From the NCBI GenBank assembly GCA_947501685.1, contig CANMWQ010000001.1:248001-312000 (forward strand): a stretch of 64,000 bases of DNA, read 5' to 3'. The first letter of the stretch is position 1; every line of letters starts with the position of its first letter. Positions 47,180-55,819 of this stretch are shown piece after piece. This DNA comes from an uncultured Litoreibacter sp. (GTDB lineage: Bacteria; Pseudomonadota; Alphaproteobacteria; Rhodobacterales; Rhodobacteraceae). The translations under genes and the position numbers were made by a program. The notes below the pieces were generated by a model. The model saw nothing but the letters and a program-made list of their open reading frames with translations, was not told the origin of the DNA and searched no databases.

Positions 47180-47342
47180 CCGGTTTATCCTTCTAAAAAT
47201 GGAGGCATTCGCCTGCGGCAAGGTAGCGCGACAGGGCGGCAGAGCCTTGCCCCGCAGCCCCTAATATGGTTTTGAAAGCCCCAGACGCAACGGGGGATTC
47301 CGTGCCACGAGCGGCGCGCCTCTGAAAAGCAGGGAAAACACT

Positions 47343-48242
47343 ATGCGACTAACGACGATTCTCGGGGCATTTGCCGCCCTTTCCATGACAGGTGCAGCTT
47401 GGGCGCAGTCCTCCATCGACAACGCGCTGGGCGATCTGGAGATCATCGGCAAGCCCGTTCCCGAAGGCACCGGCTTTCAACCCGCCGTAACCGAATTGGC
47501 GCGCGACATTCACTGGCTGGACAATTTTGTCTTCATCATCATCGCGGTGATCACTGTCTTTGTGACGGCCCTGCTGGCCTACGCGGCCTTCGCCTTTGCC
47601 GCCAAGCGCAACCCGGTGCCGAAAACCTTCACCCACAACTCCACCATCGAGGTGGCGTGGACGATTATCCCGATCATCATTCTGGTGGTCATCGGCGCGT
47701 TCTCCATCCCGGTGCTGTTCAAGCAGCAGCGCATCCCTGAGGGTGACATCATCATCAAGGCGACCGGGTATCAGTGGTATTGGGGCTACGAATATGTCGA
47801 CGAAGGTTTTGGCTTTGACAGCTTCATGATCGGCGCGGGCGAAAACCGCCTGACGCCCGACGTCTCCGCAGAGCTGCAAGAGGCGGGCTATTCCGACGAG
47901 GAATTCCTGCTGGCCACCGACACCTCCGTGGTCGTGCCCGTGGGCAAAACCATCGTGATGCAGATCACGGGTGCGGATGTGATCCACTCCTGGACCATCC
48001 CCTCCTTTGGGGTGAAGCAGGATGCGGTGCCGGGCCGTCTGGCGCAGCTGTGGTTCACACCTGAGGTTGAGGGCGTGTATTTCGGACAATGCTCCGAGCT
48101 GTGCGGTCAGGCCCATGCCTATATGCCGATCACGGTGAAGGTCGTCTCCGAGGAGGCCTATGCCGCATGGCTTGAAGGTGCGCGCGAGGAATATGCGGGC
48201 ATCAGCCCAACCACACCGTCGATCCAAGTCGCTTCCAAATAA
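47343..48242 (+). CDS. ctaC: Cytochrome c oxidase subunit II
   Basis: Periplasmic CuA-bearing subunit of the aa3 oxidase, 299 residues. A signal peptide ends near AWA-QSS. Two membrane helices (about 60-85 and 103-125) and a cupredoxin domain follow. CuA ligands are in [12 protein letters not shown] and [12 protein letters not shown]. The aromatic electron-entry region [10 protein letters not shown] is intact. It heads the ctaC-ctaB-ORF-ctaG-ctaE group. Subunit I (ctaD) is not in the window, as is common in this group. Confidence 0.97.
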   Translation: MRLTTILGAFAALSMTGAAWAQSSIDNALGDLEIIGKPVPEGTGFQPAVTELARDIHWLDNFVFIIIAVITVFVTALLAYAAFAFAAKRNPVPKTFTHNSTIEVAWTIIPIIILVVIGAFSIPVLFKQQRIPEGDIIIKATGYQWYWGYEYVDEGFGFDSFMIGAGENRLTPDVSAELQEAGYSDEEFLLATDTSVVVPVGKTIVMQITGADVIHSWTIPSFGVKQDAVPGRLAQLWFTPEVEGVYFGQCSELCGQAHAYMPITVKVVSEEAYAAWLEGAREEYAGISPTTPSIQVASK

Positions 48243-48249
48243 GGAGTAG

Positions 48250-48268
48250 GGTGGGCAATTTGCCCACC
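48250..48268. repeat. Palindromic GGTGGGCA element between ctaC and ctaB
   Basis: GGTGGGCA-ATT-TGCCCACC, a perfect 8 bp hairpin seven bases after the ctaC stop. Flanks (TAGG before, TTCTG after) and layout resemble the groES-groEL element at 40607-40625. It may modulate ctaC versus downstream expression or be a dispersed repeat. Confidence 0.65.
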
Positions 48269-48279
48269 TTCTGACGCCC

Positions 48280-49221
48280 ATGACAGACGCAACCCAACAG
48301 ATAGGCAGCTTTGAAGACGAGGCACAGTTCGGCGATTACGTCGCGCTTCTCAAGCCCCGTGTCATGTCGCTGGTGGTGTTCACCGCCGCCGTGGGCGTCT
48401 TTGTGGCCCCGGTCTACATCCACCCATTCGTGGCATTGGTCGCCATTCTCTTCATCGCCTTGGGCGGCGGCGCGTCCGGCGCGTTGAACATGTGGTATGA
48501 CCACGACATTGACGCCATCATGAAGCGCACCGCCAAACGTCCCGTCCCTGCGGGCAAGGTGACGAAAGGCGAGGCGCTGACGATTGGCCTCTGGCTGTCC
48601 TTCATCGCGGTGGTGATGCTGGGGCTGGCCTCCAACTGGGTCGCGGCGGGTATTCTCGCCTTTACCATCTTCTTTTACGTCGTCATCTACACGATGTGGC
48701 TGAAACGCTGGACCCCGCAAAACATCGTCATCGGCGGGGCCGCCGGGGCCTTCCCGCCGATGATCGGCTGGGCGGTAGCCACGGGCGGCGTCTCCGTTGA
48801 ATCGGTGCTGATGTTCGCCATCATCTTCATGTGGACCCCGCCGCATTTCTGGGCCCTCGCGCTGTTCATGAACGAGGATTACTCCAAGGCCGGTGTGCCC
48901 ATGTTGACGGTGACGCATGGCCGCAAAACCACGCGCACCCACATCATCGCCTACACGCTGCTGCTGGCTCCGCTGGCCGTAGGCGCGGCATTTACCTCAA
49001 TTGGCGGCTGGATCTATCTGGCAGCGGCGCTTTACCTGAACGCCAAATTCGTCTGGGGCGCGTGGCAGCTGTGGCACCGTTCCGAGGACGAAGCCGAGGC
49101 GGATACGTATAAGGCGGAGAAAAAGTACTTCCGCTTCTCACTCACCTACCTGTTTGGCTCCTTCGGCGCGCTTCTGGCGCAGGCGATCTGGGTGCAGGGT
49201 TTCGGCATGGGGGCTTGGTAA
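48280..49221 (+). CDS. ctaB: Protoheme IX farnesyltransferase (haem O synthase)
   Basis: UbiA-family prenyltransferase that attaches farnesyl to haem B, the first step to haem A. The 313 residue protein has seven to nine membrane helices and the two Asp-rich sites [15 protein letters not shown] and [30 protein letters not shown] is the usual CtaB start. Lies between ctaC and the small membrane ORF, as in Paracoccus and Rhodobacter. Confidence 0.96.
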   Translation: MTDATQQIGSFEDEAQFGDYVALLKPRVMSLVVFTAAVGVFVAPVYIHPFVALVAILFIALGGGASGALNMWYDHDIDAIMKRTAKRPVPAGKVTKGEALTIGLWLSFIAVVMLGLASNWVAAGILAFTIFFYVVIYTMWLKRWTPQNIVIGGAAGAFPPMIGWAVATGGVSVESVLMFAIIFMWTPPHFWALALFMNEDYSKAGVPMLTVTHGRKTTRTHIIAYTLLLAPLAVGAAFTSIGGWIYLAAALYLNAKFVWGAWQLWHRSEDEAEADTYKAEKKYFRFSLTYLFGSFGALLAQAIWVQGFGMGAW

Positions 49222-49224
49222 GAC

Positions 49225-49422
49225 ATGGCTGCACCGCGCGTAGAACATGAGCTGCACACACGGCGCTATTCGCGCAATCTGGGTGTCGGGCTGACGCTGG
49301 CCTTTCTGGTCTGCATCGTCTTCGGGCTGACTTACGTGAAGATCACCCGCGGCGGGTTGAACGAGGGCTTTGACCATGTGCTCCGCCCCGAGCTGGTGCC
49401 AACCCAACAGGAGAGCAACTGA
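49225..49422 (+). CDS. Small single-span protein of the cta cluster (CoxF-like)
   Basis: A 65 residue membrane protein with one helix (about 21-40, LGVGLTLAFLVCIVFGLTYV) after a basic N-terminus (ELHTRRYSRNLG), so the N-terminus is probably cytoplasmic. A short open frame at this exact place, between ctaB and ctaG, occurs in related cta operons and is often named CoxF; the role in oxidase assembly is inferred. Starts three bases after ctaB and shares TGATG with ctaG, so it is clearly translated. Confidence 0.8.
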   Translation: MAAPRVEHELHTRRYSRNLGVGLTLAFLVCIVFGLTYVKITRGGLNEGFDHVLRPELVPTQQESN

Positions 49423-50039
49423 TGTTGCGCAACCTCGACCCCAAGCGCCGCACCATGCTCTATCTCAGCGGCATGGTCTTCGCGATGGTCGGGCTCAGCT
49501 TTGCCTCTGTGCCGCTTTACGACTGGTTCTGCCGCGTCACCGGCTATGGCGGCACCACGCTGGAGGCCGACGCGGCCCCGGACACCATTCTGGACCAAAC
49601 CATCAAGATCCGCTTTGACGGCTCCCTGACTTCTCAGATGGCGTGGGAGTTCAAACCCGTGCAGCGCGAGATGGAGGTCCGCATTGGGGAGACAGGGCTG
49701 GCCTTCTACGAGGCCTACAACCCCACCGACCGCCCCATCGCGGGCACTGCCAGCTACAACGTCTTCCCATTTACCGTGGGCGGCTTCTTCACCAAGATCG
49801 ACTGCTTCTGCTTTGAAGAGCAGGTCTTGATGCCCGGCGAGCGGGTGCAGATGCCGGTGACCTTCTTTGTTGACCCCGAGATCGTCGAGGACCGGGACGG
49901 CAAATATGTCGACGTCATCACGCTGAGCTACACATTCTACGAGGTCCCGCTGGAAGAGACGGAGTTTGGCAAGCAAGCCGCTCTGGACCCCGCTCTGGAC
50001 AATGCGGCCTCGACCACCGAAAACACGTATAACAACTAA
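49422..50039 (+). CDS. ctaG: Cytochrome c oxidase assembly protein CtaG (Cox11)
   Basis: Inner-membrane copper chaperone that delivers CuB to subunit I. 205 residues: one N-terminal helix (about 14-30, YLSGMVFAMVGLSFASVPL), the DWFCRVTGYGG sequence, and the copper-binding CFCFEEQVLMPGE in an Ig-like periplasmic domain. The start overlaps the preceding stop by one base (TGATG). Confidence 0.95.
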   Translation: MLRNLDPKRRTMLYLSGMVFAMVGLSFASVPLYDWFCRVTGYGGTTLEADAAPDTILDQTIKIRFDGSLTSQMAWEFKPVQREMEVRIGETGLAFYEAYNPTDRPIAGTASYNVFPFTVGGFFTKIDCFCFEEQVLMPGERVQMPVTFFVDPEIVEDRDGKYVDVITLSYTFYEVPLEETEFGKQAALDPALDNAASTTENTYNN

Positions 50040-50060
50040 GCCAACCCGAGGGACCCACCC

Positions 50061-50861
50061 ATGGCACATGTCAAAAACCACGATTACCACATCCTGCCGC
50101 CGTCGATTAATCCGCTTCTGGGCTCGCTCGGCGCGCTGATCATGCTCTCGGGCGCGGTCGTCTGGATGCATGATGGCGGCCCTTGGATGGGCCTGATCGG
50201 CCTCGCGCTGGTGCTTTATGTGATGTTCTCCTGGTGGTCCGACGTGGTCGAGGAAAGCCAGGTGGGCGACCACACCCCGGTGGTGCGCATTGGCCTGCGC
50301 TACGGTTTCATCTTCTTCATCATGTCCGAAGTCATGTTCTTCGTGGCGTGGTTCTGGTCCTTCTTCAAACATGCCATGTACCCGATGGGAGAAAACAGCC
50401 CCATGGTGGACGGCGTCTGGCCCCCTGCGGGCATCGAGACGTTTGACCCGTGGCACCTGCCACTGATCAACACGCTGATCCTGCTCTGCTCGGGTGCCGC
50501 CGCCACTTGGGCGCACCACGCGCTGGCGCATGAGAACAACCGCAAGGACCTCAAGAACGGCCTGATCATCGCGGTTCTGCTGGGTGTGATCTTCACCGCC
50601 TTTCAGGCTTACGAATATAGCCACGCGGCCTTCGGCTTCTCCGGCAACATCTACGGCGCCAACTTCTTCATGGCGACGGGCTTTCACGGCTTCCACGTGG
50701 TGATCGGCACGATCTTCCTGTTCGTGTGCTACCTGCGCGCCCGCGCGGGCCACTTCACGCAGGAAAAGCATGTCGGCTTCGAGGCCGCTGCTTGGTACTG
50801 GCACTTCGTGGACGTGGTCTGGCTGTTTCTCTTTGCCGCCGTCTACGTGTGGGGCGGCTAA
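50061..50861 (+). CDS. ctaE: Cytochrome c oxidase subunit III
   Basis: Seven-helix subunit of the aa3 oxidase, 266 residues. [37 protein letters not shown] with the conserved Glu, [20 protein letters not shown] and the C-terminal [16 protein letters not shown] are diagnostic. Last gene before a strong terminator-like hairpin. Confidence 0.97.
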   Translation: MAHVKNHDYHILPPSINPLLGSLGALIMLSGAVVWMHDGGPWMGLIGLALVLYVMFSWWSDVVEESQVGDHTPVVRIGLRYGFIFFIMSEVMFFVAWFWSFFKHAMYPMGENSPMVDGVWPPAGIETFDPWHLPLINTLILLCSGAAATWAHHALAHENNRKDLKNGLIIAVLLGVIFTAFQAYEYSHAAFGFSGNIYGANFFMATGFHGFHVVIGTIFLFVCYLRARAGHFTQEKHVGFEAAAWYWHFVDVVWLFLFAAVYVWGG

Positions 50862-50890
50862 GCCCGGCCTCGCCACTACAAAGACCACAG

Positions 50891-50918
50891 GCGCGAGGGC
50901 TCACCCCCTCGCGCTTTT
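50891..50918 (+). terminator. Rho-independent terminator after ctaE
   Basis: GCGCGAGGG (50891-50899) pairs perfectly with CCCTCGCGC (50906-50914) across a six base loop and is followed by TTTTC. It should end or reduce transcription of the oxidase genes before SURF1 and thrC. Confidence 0.9.
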
Positions 50919-50941
50919 CATTTCAGGACCCTCCGCACCCC

Positions 50942-51619
50942 ATGACCAAACGCATGATCCTCCCGCTTCTCTTCGGCCTTGTGGGCTGCGCGATCCTGAT
51001 CTCGCTCGGCACGTGGCAGGTGCAGCGCTTGGCGTGGAAAGAGGGTGTATTGGCGGAGATCGAGGCCCGGCTTGCCGCTGATCCGACCCCCGTGCCCCTC
51101 GCAGGCCGTGAGGCCGAAGATGAATACAGGCGCGTCACTTTGGCCGGCACGCCCACAGGGGAGGAGCTGCACGTGCTGGCCTCCGGCACCGGCGCGGGCA
51201 CCGGCTACCGAGTGGTCTCCAAGTTTCTGCTGGAGAACGGCCAGCCCATTCTGGTTGATCTAGGCCTTTTGCCGCTGGACGCAAAAGAGGCGGCCCCCAG
51301 AACGAAGTTCATGCAGCTGACCGGCACGCTGCTCTGGCCCGATGACCAGAACAGCAGCACGCCTGAACCTGATCTGGACGGCAACATCTGGTTCGCCCGC
51401 AATGTGGAGACCATGTCGGCCTTCATGAGGACCCGCACCCTCATGGTCGTGGCCTCTACCGCCACCCCGGCTGACCCGCGCCTGACCCCTTTGCCAATTG
51501 CCACCGCCAATATCCCCAACGACCATCTGCAATACGCGATCACATGGTTTCTGCTCGCCGCCGCTTGGGCGGGGATGACAGGCTATCTGCTTTGGCGTAT
51601 CAGGCAGCGAACCGTCTGA
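50942..51619 (+). CDS. SURF1-family cytochrome oxidase assembly protein
   Basis: A 225 residue protein with two membrane helices at its ends (LLFGLVGCAILISLGTWQVQ and AITWFLLAAAWAGMTGYLLW) and a periplasmic domain between. GTWQVQRLAWKE and LQYAITWF are SURF1 signatures. It assists haem A insertion into subunit I. The ATG at 50942 is chosen; earlier in-frame codons lie within ctaE and the terminator. It follows the terminator, so it is either read-through or has its own promoter, and leads into thrC. Confidence 0.9.
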   Translation: MTKRMILPLLFGLVGCAILISLGTWQVQRLAWKEGVLAEIEARLAADPTPVPLAGREAEDEYRRVTLAGTPTGEELHVLASGTGAGTGYRVVSKFLLENGQPILVDLGLLPLDAKEAAPRTKFMQLTGTLLWPDDQNSSTPEPDLDGNIWFARNVETMSAFMRTRTLMVVASTATPADPRLTPLPIATANIPNDHLQYAITWFLLAAAWAGMTGYLLWRIRQRTV

Positions 51620-51632
51620 AGGACCCGACCCC

Positions 51633-53021
51633 ATGCGCTATATTTCCACCCGCGGAGATGCTCCTGTTCTGAGTTTCGAGCAGGCCATGCTGACCGGGCT
51701 GGCCCGTGACGGGGGGCTGTACCTGCCCGAAACTATCCCCACGCTGGACAACGCCGCCATCACCGCCATGCGCGGCCAAAGCTACGAGGACGTGGCCTTC
51801 ACCGTCATGCGCCCCTTCATTGGCGACACGTTTACCGATGACGAGTTCCGCGCCATCATCGCGCGCGCTTACGAAGGCTTTGGCCATGACGCCCGCGCGC
51901 CGCTGGTGCAGCTTGGCGACAACCATTTCCTGCTGGAGCTGTTCCACGGCCCCACGCTGGCCTTCAAAGACTTCGCCATGCAGCTCATTGGCCAGCTGTT
52001 TCAAGCAGCACTGTCGCGCTCCGGTGAGCGGGTCACCATCGTGGGCGCGACCTCCGGCGACACAGGCTCTGCGGCGATTGAGGCGTTCAAGGGCCTCGAC
52101 GCGGTGGACGTGTTTATCATGTATCCCGATGGCCGCGTCTCCGAGGTGCAGCGTCGCCAGATGACGACCTCCACGGCGTCCAATGTGCATGCGCTGGCGG
52201 TGGCGGGCGATTTCGACACCTGCCAGGGCGCGCTGAAAGACATGTTCAACGATTTCGCCTTCCGCGACGGGGTGCGGCTGGCAGGCGTGAACTCCATCAA
52301 CTTCGCCCGTGTGCTGGCGCAGGTGGTCTATTACTTCACCTCCGCCGTCTCGCTGGGCGCGCCGGACCGCCCTGTCAGCTTCACCGTGCCCACAGGCAAC
52401 TTTGGCGACATTTTCGCGGGCTATATCGCCAAGCAAATGGGTCTGCCCATCGACAAACTGGTGATCGCCACCAACCAGAATGACATCCTGCACCGCACGC
52501 TGGAGACCGGCAGCTACACGACCGACGGGGTCAAACCGTCGATCAGCCCGTCAATGGATATTCAGGTCTCCTCCAATTTCGAGCGCGCGCTTTTCTACGC
52601 CTACGGCCAGGACGGCAAAGCGGTGGCGGAGCAGATGGACAGCCTGAAGAAAACCAGCTCCTTTCAGATCAGCCAAGGGGCCTATCAGGCTTTGAAAGAA
52701 ACCTACGCCTCGGGTCGGGTCAGCGAGGCGGAGACCTCCGCGATGATCAAAACTGCACAAACCACAATGGGTGAGCTTCTTTGCCCGCACTCTGCCGTTG
52801 GCGTGCATGTGGCGCAGGATCATCTGGGAGAGACCCCGATGATCACGCTGGCCACCGCGCATCCTGCCAAATTCCCGGCCGCCGTGGAAGAGGCCTCCGG
52901 CATCCACCCGCCATTGCCCGCGCGGATGGCCGATCTTTATGACCGCGACGAGACGATCACCCATGTCAAAGGCGAGCTCGCCGCGATCCAAGCCATCATC
53001 CGCGACAGGATTTCCACATGA
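51633..53021 (+). CDS. thrC: Threonine synthase
   Basis: PLP enzyme converting O-phosphohomoserine to threonine, 462 residues, the long proteobacterial/fungal form. MRYISTRGDAPVLSFEQAM is the typical start, the PLP lysine lies in GPTLAFKDFAMQLIG, TSGDTGSAAIEAFKG is the phosphate loop, and VPTGNFGDIFAGYIAKQMG follows. Its stop overlaps the M16 peptidase start by four bases. Confidence 0.96.
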   Translation: MRYISTRGDAPVLSFEQAMLTGLARDGGLYLPETIPTLDNAAITAMRGQSYEDVAFTVMRPFIGDTFTDDEFRAIIARAYEGFGHDARAPLVQLGDNHFLLELFHGPTLAFKDFAMQLIGQLFQAALSRSGERVTIVGATSGDTGSAAIEAFKGLDAVDVFIMYPDGRVSEVQRRQMTTSTASNVHALAVAGDFDTCQGALKDMFNDFAFRDGVRLAGVNSINFARVLAQVVYYFTSAVSLGAPDRPVSFTVPTGNFGDIFAGYIAKQMGLPIDKLVIATNQNDILHRTLETGSYTTDGVKPSISPSMDIQVSSNFERALFYAYGQDGKAVAEQMDSLKKTSSFQISQGAYQALKETYASGRVSEAETSAMIKTAQTTMGELLCPHSAVGVHVAQDHLGETPMITLATAHPAKFPAAVEEASGIHPPLPARMADLYDRDETITHVKGELAAIQAIIRDRIST

Positions 53022-54283
53022 CCGCCCCGCAGCTTCACACCCTCTCCAACGGGTTTCGCGTCGTCACCGAGCATATGCCGGGGCTGGAAAGCGCCTCCAT
53101 CGGCATCTGGGTGAACGCAGGCGGGCGTCACGAACGCGTGCAACAAAACGGCATCGCGCATTTTCTGGAGCATATGGCCTTCAAAGGCACCAAGCGCCGC
53201 AGCGCGTTGCAAATCGCTGAGGAAATTGAAGATGTGGGCGGCTATATCAACGCCTACACCTCGCGCGAGGTTACGGCCTATTACGCCCGCGTGCTCAAGG
53301 AAGACGTGGCGCTGGGCCTCGACGTAATCGCCGATATCGTGCGCAACCCGGTCTTCGATCTGGCCGAGATCGAGGTGGAGCGCGGCGTGATCCTGCAAGA
53401 GATCGGCCAATCGCTTGATACGCCCGATGACGTGGTTTTCGACTGGCTCCAGGAAGCCGCCTACCCGGACCAGCCTATGGGCCGCACCATTTTGGGACCA
53501 ACGGAACGTGTCTCCTCTTTCACGCAGGCCGATCTGGCAGGCTTTGTGACGGAGCATTACGGGCCGGGCCAGCTTGTGCTCTCTGCCGCAGGTGCTGTGG
53601 ATCACGACGAAATTGTCTGCATGGCCGAGGATCTCTTTGGCGACATGCCCGCCCGTCCCGCATTGGTGGCCGAACCCGCGCGTTTCGTATCAGGCGAGCG
53701 GCGCGAACTCAAAGGGCTGGAGCAGGCCCATTTCACCCTCGCACTCGAAGCCCCCGGCTACCGCGACGACGCCTTCTACACCGCGCAAATCTTTGCCTCC
53801 GCCTTTGGCGGCGGCATGTCCTCGCGGCTGTTCCAGGAAGCACGCGAAAAACGCGGGCTGTGCTATTCGATCTTCGCGCAAGTCGGCAGCTATTCCGACA
53901 CCGGGATGCTGACCGTCTACGCAGGCACGTCTGGCGACGATATCGCGGGGCTGGCCGGCCTGACTGTCGACGAGCTGAAACGCGCCGCAGGCGATGTCAG
54001 CGAGGCGGAGGTCGCGCGTGCCCGCGCACAGATGAAAGCGGGTCTGCTGATGGGGTTGGAAAGCCCGTCCAGCCGCGCCGAACGGCTGGCGCGCCTCATA
54101 GGCATATGGGGCAGGGTGCCTGAGCTTAGCGAAACCGTCACCAAAATCGACGCGGTGGACGCGGTACAGGTTCGCGCCTTTGCGGCACAGCTGGCCTCCG
54201 GCGGGGCGGCGGCGATGGCGCTGTACGGCCCCGTGAGCGGCGCGCCGGATCTCGATGGGATCCAGTCCATGCTGGCGGCCTGA
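53018..54283 (+). CDS. M16-family zinc metallopeptidase (processing-peptidase-like)
   Basis: 421 residues. The inverted zinc motif is HFLEHMAFKGTKRRS (HxxEH), with the distal glutamate probably in EIEVERGVILQEIGQ. The C-terminal M16 domain has FGGGMSSRLFQEAREKRGLCYS. It is related to mitochondrial processing peptidase beta and the bacterial PqqL/YmxG group; substrates are unknown. Coupled to thrC by an ATGA overlap, an order I recall as conserved in alphaproteobacteria. Confidence 0.92.
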   Translation: MTAPQLHTLSNGFRVVTEHMPGLESASIGIWVNAGGRHERVQQNGIAHFLEHMAFKGTKRRSALQIAEEIEDVGGYINAYTSREVTAYYARVLKEDVALGLDVIADIVRNPVFDLAEIEVERGVILQEIGQSLDTPDDVVFDWLQEAAYPDQPMGRTILGPTERVSSFTQADLAGFVTEHYGPGQLVLSAAGAVDHDEIVCMAEDLFGDMPARPALVAEPARFVSGERRELKGLEQAHFTLALEAPGYRDDAFYTAQIFASAFGGGMSSRLFQEAREKRGLCYSIFAQVGSYSDTGMLTVYAGTSGDDIAGLAGLTVDELKRAAGDVSEAEVARARAQMKAGLLMGLESPSSRAERLARLIGIWGRVPELSETVTKIDAVDAVQVRAFAAQLASGGAAAMALYGPVSGAPDLDGIQSMLAA

Positions 54284-54288
54284 CCCAC

Positions 54289-54879
54289 ATGCTGGGAGGG
54301 CGCAAAAAGCTACGGATCATCACCGAACGCATGGAGCTGCGTTTGCCCCAGCATGGCGATTTTCAGCGCTGGGCCGCGCTGCGTTCCGAGAGCGCGCAGT
54401 TTCTGACCCCGTGGGAGCCCGCATGGGCCTCCGACCATCTGACCCGCAAGAGCTTCACAAACCGCGTCTACTGGGCGCAGCGCGCGGTCAACTCGGGCAC
54501 CGCCGCACCGGTCTTCATGGTGCGGCGCGAGGACAATGCGCTGCTGGGCGCGATCACGCTGGACAATATCCGCCGCGGCCCGGCGCAGGCGGGGACGCTG
54601 GGCTATTGGGTGGGCGAGCGCTTTGCCCGCCAAGGCTATATGCGCGAGGCCATTGGCGGGTTGGTGCATTACGCTTTCACCGCGCTGGACCTCAGCCGGA
54701 TCGAGGCCGCCTGCCTGCCAGAAAACGCCGCCTCGCGCGGGGTGCTGGAAAAGGCGGGGTTCAAATATGAGGGCGTGGCGCAAAGCTATCTGCAAATCGG
54801 CGGGCGCTGGCGCAACCATGTCCTCTACGCCAATCTGCGCAACGACCGGCGCGGCCGCACGGACGCGGGAAAAACCTGA
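54289..54879 (+). CDS. RimJ/RimL-type GNAT acetyltransferase
   Basis: 196 residues. It begins with TERMELRLPQHGDFQRWAAL, has the acetyl-CoA loop GYWVGERFARQGYMREAIGG, and ends with PENAASRGVLEKAGF, the usual RimJ/RimL arrangement. These enzymes acetylate N-termini of ribosomal proteins or small amines. Six bases after the M16 gene, so probably the last gene of the SURF1-thrC-M16 run. Confidence 0.87.
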   Translation: MLGGRKKLRIITERMELRLPQHGDFQRWAALRSESAQFLTPWEPAWASDHLTRKSFTNRVYWAQRAVNSGTAAPVFMVRREDNALLGAITLDNIRRGPAQAGTLGYWVGERFARQGYMREAIGGLVHYAFTALDLSRIEAACLPENAASRGVLEKAGFKYEGVAQSYLQIGGRWRNHVLYANLRNDRRGRTDAGKT

Positions 54880-54953
54880 CCCTGCACGCCTGCATGGCTC
54901 AAACCAGCAAAAGTGATTTTGAAAACCCGCGCCATCCGGTCTAGCCTGATCTC

Positions 54954-55766
54954 ATGCGTTTCTTATTGTGCCTGATCCTGATCGCCCTGCCCGCGATGGC
55001 CTCCGGCCAAACCCGGCAGCCCTCCCATTGCGTGGCCCTGGCCGAGGCCACCCCCGGTGTCACCTACCTCCATCACGCCAACTGGCAAAAACCACTGGCC
55101 GAAGACACGGTGCGTTTGACCTATATTGACCACGCCATGTTCTTGCTGCAAACCACGGGCGGGCTGAGCGCGGTCACCGATTATGTGGGCCGCACACCCG
55201 GCATCGACCTGATCCCGGATGTGGCGACGATGAACCACGCCCATTCCAGCCATTGGACCGCCGTGCCGGACCCCGCCATCCCGCATGTGCTGGAAGGCTG
55301 GCAGCGCGAGCACAGCCTCGATCTGGGCGAAATGCTGGTGCGCAACGTCTCCACCGATATCCGCTCGCGTTTTGGCGGCCCGCCGGAGAAGGACGGCAAT
55401 TCCATCTTCATTTTCGAGGTCGCGGGCCTGTGCATCGGCCATCTGGGCCACCTGCATCACGAGCCGGACCCGGCGCAATATGCCACCATCGGGCGGCTCG
55501 ACGTGGTGATGGCCGCGGTGGATGGCGGGCTGTCGCTCGATACGCCCACGATGATGAAGGTGCTGACCCGGCTGCGCTCTTCGGTGGTCATCCCGATGCA
55601 TTGGTTCGGGCGCGGGTCGTTGAACGCGTTTCTCGACGGCATGCGCGGCACCTTCGACGTGGTCGAGCCCGACACCAGCTTTGTCGAGCTGTCGCTGCGC
55701 ACCCTGCCGGGCCGCCCTACGATTATGGTGCTGGAGCCCGCTTATCTCAACCCGCTGGAAGATTGA
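54954..55766 (+). CDS. Exported metallo-beta-lactamase-fold protein with altered metal site
   Basis: A 270 residue protein with a signal peptide (LLCLILIALPAMASGQ). The body resembles UlaG-type MBL hydrolases: VRLTYIDHAMFLLQTTGG, then NHAHSSHW where a normal enzyme has H-x-H-x-D-H, then CIGHLGHLHHEP and VIPMHWFGRGS. Ser99 replaces the zinc-2 ligand Asp, so the protein may bind one metal or none. Substrate unknown. About 75 bases after the acetyltransferase gene. Confidence 0.75.
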   Translation: MRFLLCLILIALPAMASGQTRQPSHCVALAEATPGVTYLHHANWQKPLAEDTVRLTYIDHAMFLLQTTGGLSAVTDYVGRTPGIDLIPDVATMNHAHSSHWTAVPDPAIPHVLEGWQREHSLDLGEMLVRNVSTDIRSRFGGPPEKDGNSIFIFEVAGLCIGHLGHLHHEPDPAQYATIGRLDVVMAAVDGGLSLDTPTMMKVLTRLRSSVVIPMHWFGRGSLNAFLDGMRGTFDVVEPDTSFVELSLRTLPGRPTIMVLEPAYLNPLED

Positions 55767-55819
55767 GCAAAGCGCAATAGCGAATTGCATTTCGGCGTCT
55801 CTGCCCGCTAATTGAAGAC

